Source of the DNA: Jiangella alba | GTDB lineage: Bacteria > Actinomycetota > Actinomycetes > Jiangellales > Jiangellaceae | Direction of reading: 5' to 3' | NCBI RefSeq assembly: GCF_900106035.1 | Contig: NZ_FNUC01000004.1 | Coordinates: forward strand, 1,364,001 to 1,428,000 | Length of the DNA stretch: 64,000 nt | Shown here: positions 15,829 through 23,742 of the stretch, one piece after another | Numbering within the stretch: the stretch's first letter is position 1 | Layout: every line of letters starts with the position of its first letter | Notes under the pieces: model-generated | Told to the model about the DNA's origin: nothing | The model's input: the letters and a program-made list of their open reading frames with translations, nothing else | Database searches by the model: none | Translations under genes and position numbers: made by a program

Positions 15829-17160
15829 ATCGATCCGCTCGAAGCCACCCTCCGTGGTCTGCCAGATGCATGAGACGTCGTACTGCAGCAGCAACGCGAT
15901 AAGATCCGATCTCGGCTCGGTTGGCAGAAGCAATGCTTTCGAACGGTGGTCGACACGGCGTGAATAGTCGAGGATCTGTCCCAGCGCCATCCGAACAGAT
16001 TCGCGTGAGGACGAGCCTTTCGCTTCCACGAGTTCCTGAGCTTCATGGTCGTAAAGATCGCTGTACAGCGGCTTGGACTCGCCTGGTGGCGTGATGATGT
16101 TGCGACCCACGCTGTGGCCGCGCTGGATCAGCCAATCGCTGTAGCGCTTCACGAGTTCCGCCTCGACTCGTCGGCGCTCGACTGGTTCACCAGCGAGGTG
16201 AGCGGTATAGCTCTCTACGAGGTTGGCCTCGAGGGCGATGAACGCATGGGTCGGCCTCGGTGACGGCCGGAGGAGAGGCTCGCGCGGCGCGTAGAAGTCG
16301 CCTATTGGGGATAGCCGAAACTGGATAATTGAGCGATTGTTCAGATCGCGATCGATGGCGTCGGTAATCTCGAACGGTGGATTCGCCACCTGAAACTGTC
16401 CTACGTAAGTAGCCGAGGTCCCTCTCACTTCGAATAGTCGCAGGTTCTTCCCATTGTTGAGGTGGTCGCGCACTGCAAGATTACCGTCGCTAAATTTTTG
16501 GTCGCCGACCTGTCCCTCGCCTGTATACCGGTAGGTTCCGTCCGAATTCCAGCCGTCGTCATAGCCGAACTCTTCGCCTCGTTGAGAACCAGCGAAGATG
16601 AGGATAAAGGGCGAGTCACGAGAATGGCCGATGCCACGCTGGCGGTTGAGGCCGTAACGGTCGTGTAGGTGCTGACGCAGTAGGGTCTCGCCCACGGAGA
16701 TCGTCCAGTCAGGCCCCGTTGTGTCAGCGCCCGACCAGATGACGTCGGTCGTCAAGCTGTCAGTGAGTAGCGACTTGAGGGTGGCGACCCCTGCTGCCGT
16801 TGCGACCTTGATGACTCCGTTGTGTTCGAGTGCCCTGCTCCCGATGGCTTTCTGGATCTCAGCCCAGGTGAGCTGGCGGCTCGGCCCGCCTGGCATGTGT
16901 TGAAGATCGATGCGGTCAACGTAGTCGGACGTGTCGTGCTCGTCCCATGGACGAGAGGCGGAGCTGGAGATTTCGTAGGTGTCGCTGCGTGCCACTGCTC
17001 GACCCATGAGCCGCGCTTCCGGTCCGGATTGCCAGAAGAAGATCTCGTCGCCCTTTCTGATCGCACGGTTTTTCCGTCGGATGTCCCAGAAGCCATGCCG
17101 TCGTGAGATATCCCAATGGTGCGGAAAATTCCGACTGATCACGAAGATCCAACCGATCAT
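15823..17160 (-). CDS. EVE-SRA-PD-(D/E)XK protein, candidate modification-dependent (type IV) restriction endonuclease
   Basis: 445 aa from an ATG with AGGAGG 10 nt upstream (in-frame ATGs at 17169 and 17205 are alternatives). Three parts are visible. Residues 1-95 form an EVE/YTH-like module (GWIFVISRNFPHHW, FWDIRRKNRAIRKGDEIFFW), known to bind modified bases. Residues 160-265 form an SRA-like module of the ScoMcrA type (SPFILIFAGSQRGEEFGY, GTYRYTGEGQVGDQKF, NLRLFEV). Residues 330-440 form a PD-(D/E)XK nuclease with Asp368, Glu379-x-Lys381 and Gln395. Two base-reading modules plus a nuclease suggest cleavage of DNA carrying modified cytosines. GC content is well below the neighbours, a sign of transfer. 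Confidence 0.8.
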   Translation of the reverse strand: MIGWIFVISRNFPHHWDISRRHGFWDIRRKNRAIRKGDEIFFWQSGPEARLMGRAVARSDTYEISSSASRPWDEHDTSDYVDRIDLQHMPGGPSRQLTWAEIQKAIGSRALEHNGVIKVATAAGVATLKSLLTDSLTTDVIWSGADTTGPDWTISVGETLLRQHLHDRYGLNRQRGIGHSRDSPFILIFAGSQRGEEFGYDDGWNSDGTYRYTGEGQVGDQKFSDGNLAVRDHLNNGKNLRLFEVRGTSATYVGQFQVANPPFEITDAIDRDLNNRSIIQFRLSPIGDFYAPREPLLRPSPRPTHAFIALEANLVESYTAHLAGEPVERRRVEAELVKRYSDWLIQRGHSVGRNIITPPGESKPLYSDLYDHEAQELVEAKGSSSRESVRMALGQILDYSRRVDHRSKALLLPTEPRSDLIALLLQYDVSCIWQTTEGGFERIDS

Positions 17161-17190
17161 TAGGCGCATGCCTCCTACAGCGATGTCTGC

Positions 17191-17255
17191 TGCGGGTGGG
17201 GGCATGTCCGATGTGACTCGGAAGCCCGTCGGCCGCTGGTTCGTGATTAACTCTT
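17191..17255 (-). repeat. Leader repeat copy A (upstream of EVE-SRA nuclease)
   Basis: Matches copy B at 19177-19238. The first 20 bp agree at 17 positions (GGGTGGNGGCATNTCCG), then come TCGGAAGCCCGTCGG (identical), GGCCGC, GTGAT-AA and CTCT, with small insertions between. On the coding strand each copy contains ATGCCNCCACCCGC, an ATG encoding Met-Pro-Pro-Pro-Ala. Here that frame runs into the nuclease gene. It could be a shared promoter/operator, a leader peptide signal, or a footprint of duplication or insertion. Confidence 0.6.
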
Positions 17256-17257
17256 TG

Positions 17258-19144
17258 CTAGTGGCGTGTGAAGTTGGCGGGCGTACTCTCGACCAGCCGG
17301 GATAGGAACGTTCGGGTCATCGGATCGGCGGCATATATCACGGTTCCCACAAGCCCTCGTGTGAGGAGCACCCGGTACACCTGGCGCACGAGGCGATCGA
17401 AGTCGTGATCGGAAACAGCCTGATTCCGAAAAGCGGGGTCTCGGTTGGCTTGACGTACCGAGAATAGGTGACCGTCCCTAGCGACTAGGTCAGGGCCGAT
17501 AAGGACGCCGGACCAGTCGTACTCGAAGCCCTGGGCGGTATAGACGCAACCAACCTGACCGAAGCCAGCTGGGTCGGTGGCCCAGAAGGAGCGTCCGGGG
17601 GCTCCACCGACAGAGCGCTCACTCTTGACATTCCAAGGCCGAGCCCAGTCCTCAATTCTTACATCCGGGACGAGGGAGCCGTCCGCGCGTGGTTCGCTCC
17701 ATGACCAGCAGAACCCAGCGGACATTCGCGCCGAGTAGCCTTCGGTTTGCTTGTTTGCGAGGATTGATTCGAACTCCCATGGAGACTCGGCGATCATGAC
17801 CTCAAAACGATCATCGCCCTGCCAAACTCGAGGTGGTTCGGGGGCAAGGCCGAGGAGTCCGAGGACCCACCTCTCGTAGGCGGCGCTGCCGCCACAGCGG
17901 AATTGTCCCTCGAGGTCGATTTGGTGTACCCGAAATCCGCGTCGACGTGCCGCCGCACGGATGACTTCCACGTTTCCAGACTCGCCAGGCTTGACGACCT
18001 GGTGCTCGTCGAGCAGGAAGACTGGTACCCGCGCCGCTGACATGAGTTCGTCGACCTGTGGTCGGCCGGTGCGCAGGTGGGCCGGAGTGAAGCGATGAGC
18101 TGAGGTTTCGCGGATTCGATGTGCCTCGTCAGCTACGAGGACATCCAGGCTGTCGGCAGGGAGCTCGCCAAAGCTGTTGAAGTACTTGAACAGGTTCTTG
18201 ACCCGGGTTGAACCGCGGCCTGCGTAGCGCCGCATGGTCTCTGTGAAGGACTTCGAGCCGGTGGCATGAACGACGGCGCGCTCCTGCCGCGACAGTTCAC
18301 CGAGCAATGAGAGCGCAATGACGCTCTTCCCGCTACCCGGCCCACCTTTGACGATGATGACTTCCTTCGCCGCCTTGCTCGCCTGATCAGTTGCGTGCAG
18401 GACTAGCTCGTAGGCCAGCCGCTGCTCGTCCAGCAAGGTGAACTGTTCTCGGTTCTTGATCTCCTCGGCTGCCACTGAAAGGAGCTGCCGGCTCGGGCGA
18501 ACAGCGCTGGTCAGCAGTCGATCGGCTGGCTCGCTTCCAGACTGTGGGGAGATACGGTTCTGCAGGAACTCGACAAATGCGTCCCTGCTCTGCGCCGTGA
18601 ATGCTCGACCGAAATCGTCCGACTCACCGCTAAGGATGTCGCGAACAGCGTGATCGGTAGCGTTGTGGAGGTAGGCGACCCCGCGTACCGCATCTGGTTG
18701 ATTGTGAAGTGAGGAGGTGAAATCGACGAGATGCTGACAGTAGGAGCGCACCTGGGTGGTCGGGTGGAGCCGTGGACCGCCGAGAGTTCTTTCGACGAGG
18801 ACGAGGTGATCGTCATCCTCCCATGTTTCGGCCGAGCTCCATTGCTTGAGTTCCACGACGACGTAGGAGTCTTTGCCTGTCAGCGGGTGAAGGCCCGTAA
18901 TGATCACGTCGGCCCGCTTGCTTGTCAGGGGCAGCCGATACTCCACCAGGAGCTCTACGCCGCCAAGCCCCGCATCCACCAGGTCGTGAGCGAGGACAGG
19001 GAGGCTACGTCGCCACGCCCGAAGTTCGGAGTTCTGAGCTCGCGAGCCCATCTGTTCGCGGACATGCTCGGCGATCCGGACGTCCAGCGTCCCCTCGAGA
19101 GCGAGGACCGCAAGGCCCTCCGCTGAGTGACGAAACGCCGTCAC
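17258..19144 (-). CDS. PD-(D/E)XK nuclease-DUF2075 (Schlafen-3-like helicase) fusion protein
   Basis: 628 aa from a GTG with a GGGGG stretch upstream; an ATG 26 codons earlier is in frame. N-terminal domain: NSELRAWRRSLPVLAHDL, VEYRLPLTSKRADVII and VVVELKQW give Glu40, Asp79, Glu98-x-Lys100, a PD-(D/E)XK nuclease pattern. The helicase/ATPase part has Walker A GGPGSGKS (267-274), DEAH (339-342), a FRCGGSAAYERWVLG motif, and the late VYTAQGFEYDWSGVLIG and VYRVLLTRG motifs of DUF2075. Proteins of this design occur beside restriction and other phage-defence genes. Lower GC than flanking genes. Same orientation as the EVE-SRA gene, 97 bp upstream of it. Confidence 0.82.
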   Translation of the reverse strand: MTAFRHSAEGLAVLALEGTLDVRIAEHVREQMGSRAQNSELRAWRRSLPVLAHDLVDAGLGGVELLVEYRLPLTSKRADVIITGLHPLTGKDSYVVVELKQWSSAETWEDDDHLVLVERTLGGPRLHPTTQVRSYCQHLVDFTSSLHNQPDAVRGVAYLHNATDHAVRDILSGESDDFGRAFTAQSRDAFVEFLQNRISPQSGSEPADRLLTSAVRPSRQLLSVAAEEIKNREQFTLLDEQRLAYELVLHATDQASKAAKEVIIVKGGPGSGKSVIALSLLGELSRQERAVVHATGSKSFTETMRRYAGRGSTRVKNLFKYFNSFGELPADSLDVLVADEAHRIRETSAHRFTPAHLRTGRPQVDELMSAARVPVFLLDEHQVVKPGESGNVEVIRAAARRRGFRVHQIDLEGQFRCGGSAAYERWVLGLLGLAPEPPRVWQGDDRFEVMIAESPWEFESILANKQTEGYSARMSAGFCWSWSEPRADGSLVPDVRIEDWARPWNVKSERSVGGAPGRSFWATDPAGFGQVGCVYTAQGFEYDWSGVLIGPDLVARDGHLFSVRQANRDPAFRNQAVSDHDFDRLVRQVYRVLLTRGLVGTVIYAADPMTRTFLSRLVESTPANFTRH

Positions 19145-19176
19145 GCGCGACAACCCCCAGGCAGCACGAAGTAGTG

Positions 19177-19238
19177 CGCGGGTGGAGGCATATCCGTCAT
19201 TCGGAAGCCCGTCGGGCCGCATGGTGATCAACGACTCT
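19177..19238 (-). repeat. Leader repeat copy B (upstream of nuclease-DUF2075 gene)
   Basis: Second copy of the leader described for 17191-17255. On the coding strand it contains a short frame that begins ATGCCTCCACCCGC and encodes 16 residues (MPPPAHYFVLPGGCRA), with its TGA overlapping the GTG start of the nuclease-DUF2075 gene (GTGA). That is the geometry of a translated leader peptide coupled to the main gene. The repeat also contains GCCCG-T-CGGGC, a 5-bp inverted repeat. Confidence 0.6.
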
Positions 19239-19313
19239 AACGGACGGTCGTGACGAATGCCCGCGGTGGCAGTTGCTTGCTGCCCGCCCGTGACCACACC
19301 CGGGGTGAGCGAG

Positions 19314-19341
19314 TTGACGTGGTCGGCGCGCTGGGTAAACC
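19314..19341 (+). promoter_or_regulatory. Possible promoter for the AAA ATPase gene
   Basis: The 309-bp gap between the divergent nuclease-DUF2075 and AAA genes holds leader copy B on its left. On the plus strand there is TTGACG, a 16-bp spacer and TAAACC, a weak -35/-10 pair about 110 bp before the ATPase start. No gene was seen in the gap. Confidence 0.3.
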
Positions 19342-19453
19342 GATGGAGTTCGGGCGGCGGCCGCCCGTATCGTCGAGGCATGGACTCGAACCCCGCCACC
19401 ACCAGCGCCGTCACGGGAGGTGTCGCGTTCCGGCGCCCGAGGAGGTGACGCCG

Positions 19454-20764
19454 ATGGACGCCGCGCAGGCGGGTGCGCCCGTCGACGACGCGTTGCGGCG
19501 GATACCGCCCGGCGTCCGGGACACGCTGTCGTGGCTGGCGCACGTGCTCGACGCGACCGTGCCGCTGCGGACCGCCGAGGACCACGACGAGTTCGCCCGG
19601 CGGCAGCTGGGCGGCGACACCGCGGGGATCATCGCGGTGCGGGAGCGGCTCGGGCCGTTCACGGCGCCGCTGGTGGCCCGGGTGCTGGCCGAGGACATGC
19701 GCGCGCACCCGCCGGCCGACCTCGCCGGCCTGGAGAGCGACGAGAGCCCCCGCTGGGACCGCCTCCAGCTCGACGACACGGTCGAGACGGTGCCGACGTC
19801 GCTGGTGGCGGCGTTCGCGCCGGGCACGCTGAGCGCCACGCCGCTGGTCGTCGCCATCGACGCGCGGTGGGCCGACAAGGAGCTGATCGTCCACGCCCGG
19901 ACCGCCGACATCGAGGCGGCGGAGCAGTACCTGCAGGACGTCGTCGCCCGGGCCAGGGGGCCGCGGAACTACTTCAAGGGCCGCTGCCTGCACATCCGCG
20001 CCCGCCGCAGCGGCTTCGACGTCGTGCCGGTGGCGGTGCCCGACGAGACGCGCGACGGCGTCATCGTCCCGGCCGCGGTCTGGGCCGACGTCGACCTCAA
20101 CGTCGCCGGCCTGTTCCGCCGCCGCGAGCTGCTCGAACGGCTCGGCCTGGGCACCAACCGCGGGTTGCTGCTGCACGGACCGCCGGGCACCGGCAAGTCG
20201 GCGCTGTGCCGGGTGCTCGCCGCCGAGCTGGCCGGCGACATCACGGTGGTGTTCTGCGACGCCCGCAGCATCTCCGACGCCATCGAGGCGGTGTACGAGG
20301 AGCTGACGCGGCTCTCGCCGGCGCTGGTCGTGCTCGAGGACCTCGACCTCGTCGTCGGGCGGCGCCGGTTCGGCAACGACATCGGGCTGCACGGGTTCCT
20401 CGCCGCGCTCGACGGCGCCATGAGCCGGCACCAGGGCGTCGTCACCGTCGCCACCACCAACGAGCCACGGGTGCTCGACGACGCCGCGGTGCGGGCCGCC
20501 CGGTTCGACCGGACGGTGGAGCTGCCGCTACCGGACGGCGCGCAGCGGCGGGCGATCCTGCGGCGGTACTTGGGGCCGCTGGCGGCGGCGGTCGAGGTCG
20601 ACGCGATCGCCGACGGCACTGACGGCGCGTCCGGCGCTGACCTGCGCGAACTGGTGCGCCGCTCGGTTCTCGCCGACGGCGACGCGGTGACGACGGCGAC
20701 GCTGCGGCGCTTTGCCGGCGACGGCACGTGGGCCCCGGCGACGGGCGCGGGCCTGTACGTCTGA
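19454..20764 (+). CDS. AAA-family ATPase with N-terminal domain of unknown function (DUF5925-like)
   Basis: 436 aa; ATG behind GAGGAGGTGA. About 200 residues of unassigned N-terminal domain precede an AAA module with Walker A GPPGTGKS (242-249), Walker B LVVLEDLDLV, sensor VATTNEPRVLDDAAVR and arginine-finger-type ARFDRTVELPLP. It ends with a small AAA lid (GASGADLRELVRRSVL). The family is recognisable as the actinobacterial DUF5925-AAA group from memory. Role unknown; it may remodel proteins. High GC, unlike the two nuclease genes to its left, so probably resident. Confidence 0.85.
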   Translation: MDAAQAGAPVDDALRRIPPGVRDTLSWLAHVLDATVPLRTAEDHDEFARRQLGGDTAGIIAVRERLGPFTAPLVARVLAEDMRAHPPADLAGLESDESPRWDRLQLDDTVETVPTSLVAAFAPGTLSATPLVVAIDARWADKELIVHARTADIEAAEQYLQDVVARARGPRNYFKGRCLHIRARRSGFDVVPVAVPDETRDGVIVPAAVWADVDLNVAGLFRRRELLERLGLGTNRGLLLHGPPGTGKSALCRVLAAELAGDITVVFCDARSISDAIEAVYEELTRLSPALVVLEDLDLVVGRRRFGNDIGLHGFLAALDGAMSRHQGVVTVATTNEPRVLDDAAVRAARFDRTVELPLPDGAQRRAILRRYLGPLAAAVEVDAIADGTDGASGADLRELVRRSVLADGDAVTTATLRRFAGDGTWAPATGAGLYV

Positions 20765-21031
20765 GGCCGACGATCCGGCTACTGTATCCACGGAGGCTGG
20801 ACTCCGGCCGACCTGCCCGCACCCCCAAAGACCGAGCAGGTCGACCAGAGCGAGTGGACCGTACGACGACCCCCGGACAGAACGAGCGCGGCGCGAGGTT
20901 CGAGTGTGGCCGGCGCCGGTCCGGCGAGGCGGAGGAGGACGGTGCGATCGGGCGACGGCGACGCGGCCGGGCCGGCGGACGTTGACGGAGGCCGTGGGGA
21001 CGCCGATCCGCGACGGGGCCGGCCGGTGCCT

Positions 21032-21135
21032 CGGCGGCCGGTGATCCGGGCGGCCGGGTCGCGGGCCGACGGGTGCTGTGGGCGTTCGGGCACCAACCCG
21101 CAACGGGGCCGGCGGCCGGTGATCCGGGCGGCCGG
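21032..21135. repeat. Two 26-bp direct repeats in a 431-bp gene-free gap
   Basis: The gap 20765-21195 between the AAA gene and the MFS pair has no convincing gene. It is extremely GC-rich and contains two identical 26-bp copies at 21032-21057 and 21110-21135 (CGGCGGCCGG...GGCGGCCGG), 78 bp apart, each preceded by ACGGGGCCGG. The spacing is a multiple of three, so a lost or GC-inflated coding segment is possible. It could also be an upstream control region of the transporter operon. Confidence 0.5.
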
Positions 21136-21195
21136 TCCGCGACGCGGGCGGGCGGCGTCGGGGCCGAGGGAGGCTGCCGTCGTGCGGGAACGGCG

Positions 21196-22383
21196 TTGAC
21201 GGCGCGTCCGCGGACCGGCCTCTGGTCGATCGGTCCGTCGGTGTATCTGCCGTCGCTGCTGTTCGGCATCGGCCAGGGCGCGATCGCTCCGGTGATCCCG
21301 CTGTCGGCGCGGGACCTGGGCGGCTCGGTGGCGACGGCCGGACTGGTGGTGGCGCTGCTGGGCGTCGGCAAGATCGTGGGCGACCTGCCGGCGGGGATGC
21401 TCGCGATCCGGCTGGGGGAGCGGCGGGCGATGCTGTTCGCGCTCGCCGTCGTGCTGGCCGCGCTCACCGCCTGCCTGCTGGCGCCGTCGGTGCTCGTGCT
21501 GGCGGCGGCGGTGGTGCTGATCGGCATCTCGTCGTCGGTGTTCGGGCTGGCCAGGCACGCGTACGTCACGGAGGCGATCCCGTTCGAGCTGCGCGGCCGG
21601 GCGCTGTCGACGCTCGGGGGGATGCAGCGGATCGGGCTGTTCGCTGGCCCGTTCCTGGGCGCGGCGGCGATGAGCCGGCTGGGCCTCGACGGTGCGTACT
21701 GGGTGCACGTGGTGGTCGCGGTGGCGGCGGCCGTCGTGCTGCTGGTGGTGCCGGAGCCGCCGGTGACCGGCAGGACGGCGCCGGAGGCGGGGCGACCGGA
21801 CAGCACGGCCCGCATCATCCGCCGGCACCTGCCGGTGCTGCGCACGCTGGGCGTCGGCGCGTTGCTGGTGGGTGCGGCGCGGGCGTCGCGGCAGGTGGCG
21901 ATCCCGTTGTGGGGTGAGCACCTCGGCCTGGACCCGGCGACGGTGAGCCTGTTGTTCGGCGTCTCGGGCGCGATGGAGATGCTGATCTTCTACCCGGCCG
22001 GCTACGCGATGGACCGCCTCGGCCGCCGCTGGATCGTCGTCCCGTCGATGCTGCTGCTCGGCCTCTCGCTGGTGCTGCTGCCACTGACCGGCGGCGTCGG
22101 GACGTACACGGCGCTGGCGCTGCTGATGGGGTTCGGCAACGGACTGGGCAGCGGCATCATCATGACGATCGGCTCGGACGCCTCGCCGGACGTCGGCCGC
22201 GCGACGTTCCTGGGGGCGTGGCGGTTGTTCGCCGACGTCGGCAACGGCGTCGGGCCGGTGCTGGTGAGCGTGGTGACGGCGGTGGCGACGCTGGGCGCCG
22301 CCATCGCGACCGCCGGTGCCGTCGCCTTCGTCGCGGCGGCGCTGATGGCCCGCTGGGTGCCGCGGAACGGCGCCGCCTCATGA
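21196..22383 (+). CDS. MFS transporter
   Basis: Twelve-helix-type major facilitator protein, 395 aa from a TTG start with GGGAA upstream. Motif A-like segment GDLPAGMLAIRLGERRAM follows helix 2; LYPAGYAMDRLGRRW-like motif (FYPAGYAMDRLGRRWIVV) marks the second half. Similar proteins act as drug or metabolite exporters. Its stop overlaps the next MFS gene (ATGA), so both are made together. The start is uncertain because the frame stays open far upstream through the repeat-rich gap. Substrate unknown. Confidence 0.85.
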   Translation: MTARPRTGLWSIGPSVYLPSLLFGIGQGAIAPVIPLSARDLGGSVATAGLVVALLGVGKIVGDLPAGMLAIRLGERRAMLFALAVVLAALTACLLAPSVLVLAAAVVLIGISSSVFGLARHAYVTEAIPFELRGRALSTLGGMQRIGLFAGPFLGAAAMSRLGLDGAYWVHVVVAVAAAVVLLVVPEPPVTGRTAPEAGRPDSTARIIRRHLPVLRTLGVGALLVGAARASRQVAIPLWGEHLGLDPATVSLLFGVSGAMEMLIFYPAGYAMDRLGRRWIVVPSMLLLGLSLVLLPLTGGVGTYTALALLMGFGNGLGSGIIMTIGSDASPDVGRATFLGAWRLFADVGNGVGPVLVSVVTAVATLGAAIATAGAVAFVAAALMARWVPRNGAAS

Positions 22384-23738
22384 CGCAGCGACCTGGAGGC
22401 GTCTCCAACCGGCTGCTGCTGACGCTGTCGCTGGGCACGGTGCTGAATCCGCTGAACTCGTCGATGATCGCGGTCGCCCTGGTCAGCCTGCAGCGCGAGT
22501 TCGGTGTCAGCATCGCGACGTCGACGTGGCTGGCGTCCGGGTTCTACGTGGTCGCCGCGGTGTGCCAGCCGCTGATGGGACGGCTGGCCGACCAGCTCGG
22601 CGCGCGGCGGCTGTTCATCGGCGGGCTGGTACTGATGGGCGCCGCGTCGGCGCTGGCGCCGCTCGCGCCGGACTTCGGCTGGCTGCTGGTGGTCCGGCTG
22701 GTGCAGGCGGCCGCGACGTCGACGGCGTACCCGTCGGCGCTGATCCTGGTGCGCTCCGCCGGCGGTGACGGCATTGGGCCGCCCGCTCGCGCGCTCGCCG
22801 TCCTGTCCGTGGCCGCGTCGGGGAGCGCGGCGCTCGGCCCGGTGCTCGGCGGGCTGCTGGTCGCCGTCGCCGGGTGGGAGGCGGTGTTCCTGGTCAACGT
22901 GCCGGTGACGCTGGCCGGCATCGTGCTGGCGGTGCGGGTGCTGGCCGGCGTGCCGGTCGAACGGGGTCCGCGGATCGGGCTGCGCGAGCTGGACCTGCCC
23001 GGGATCGCGCTGTTCAGCGGCGCGCTGGTGGCGCTGATCTTCGGCGTGCTGTCGCTGGCGGACCGGCCGCTGTGGTGGCTCGCGCCGGTCGTCGTCGCGC
23101 TGGGGGCGCTGCTGGTGTGGCGGGAACGGTCGGTGGCCCAGCCGTTCCTCGACGTGCGCGGGCTGGTCGCGAACCGCGCGCTGCGCACCGTCCTCGCCCA
23201 GCAGGGCGGCATCAACCTGGTCTTCTACTGCATCTTCTTCGGCATGCCGATCTGGCTGGAGCAGGTCCGCGGTTTCGACCCCGCGACGGTGGGCCTGCTG
23301 GTGCTGCCGACGACGCTGCTCAGCATGCTGGTCACACCGATGACGGCGCGGGCGATCCGGCGGCACGGCTCGACCGGGCCGCGGCTGCTCGGGCTCGGCC
23401 TGCTGGTGGTCGCGGCGGCGGCACTGCAACTGCTCGGCGACGACACGTCCGTGGTGCTGCTGCTCGGCATCGCCGTCCTGCTCGGCGTGCCGAACGGCGT
23501 CACCAACCTCAGCCTGCAGACGGCGCTCTACGCGGCCGCGCCGGCCGGGCGGATGGGCGCGTCGGCGGGCCTGTTCCAGACCTTCCGCTACCTGGGCGCC
23601 ATCGCGGCCACCAGCATCCTCGGCGTCATCCTCGAACAGAACCTGTCGACCGGCGGCCTGCACGACGTCGGGCTGCTGATCACTGGAGTCGCGGTGGTCC
23701 TGTTCGTCCTGGGCCTGTTCGCCGCGCGGCGCCGCTGA
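22380..23738 (+). CDS. MFS transporter, DHA2-like (14-TM drug:H+ antiporter type)
   Basis: 452 aa. Opens LLLTLSLGTVLNPLNSSMIAVAL, then WLASGFYVVAAVCQPLMGRLADQLGARRLF (motif A), and GPVLGGLLVAVAGWEAVFLVNVP, the antiporter motif C region typical of DHA2 exporters. It is translationally coupled to the preceding MFS gene, an unusual tandem pair that could form a heteromer or handle related substrates. The gene is convergent with the amidase operon, stops only 4 bp apart. No regulator gene is adjacent. Confidence 0.92.
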   Translation: MTQRPGGVSNRLLLTLSLGTVLNPLNSSMIAVALVSLQREFGVSIATSTWLASGFYVVAAVCQPLMGRLADQLGARRLFIGGLVLMGAASALAPLAPDFGWLLVVRLVQAAATSTAYPSALILVRSAGGDGIGPPARALAVLSVAASGSAALGPVLGGLLVAVAGWEAVFLVNVPVTLAGIVLAVRVLAGVPVERGPRIGLRELDLPGIALFSGALVALIFGVLSLADRPLWWLAPVVVALGALLVWRERSVAQPFLDVRGLVANRALRTVLAQQGGINLVFYCIFFGMPIWLEQVRGFDPATVGLLVLPTTLLSMLVTPMTARAIRRHGSTGPRLLGLGLLVVAAAALQLLGDDTSVVLLLGIAVLLGVPNGVTNLSLQTALYAAAPAGRMGASAGLFQTFRYLGAIAATSILGVILEQNLSTGGLHDVGLLITGVAVVLFVLGLFAARRR

Positions 23739-23742
23739 CACG

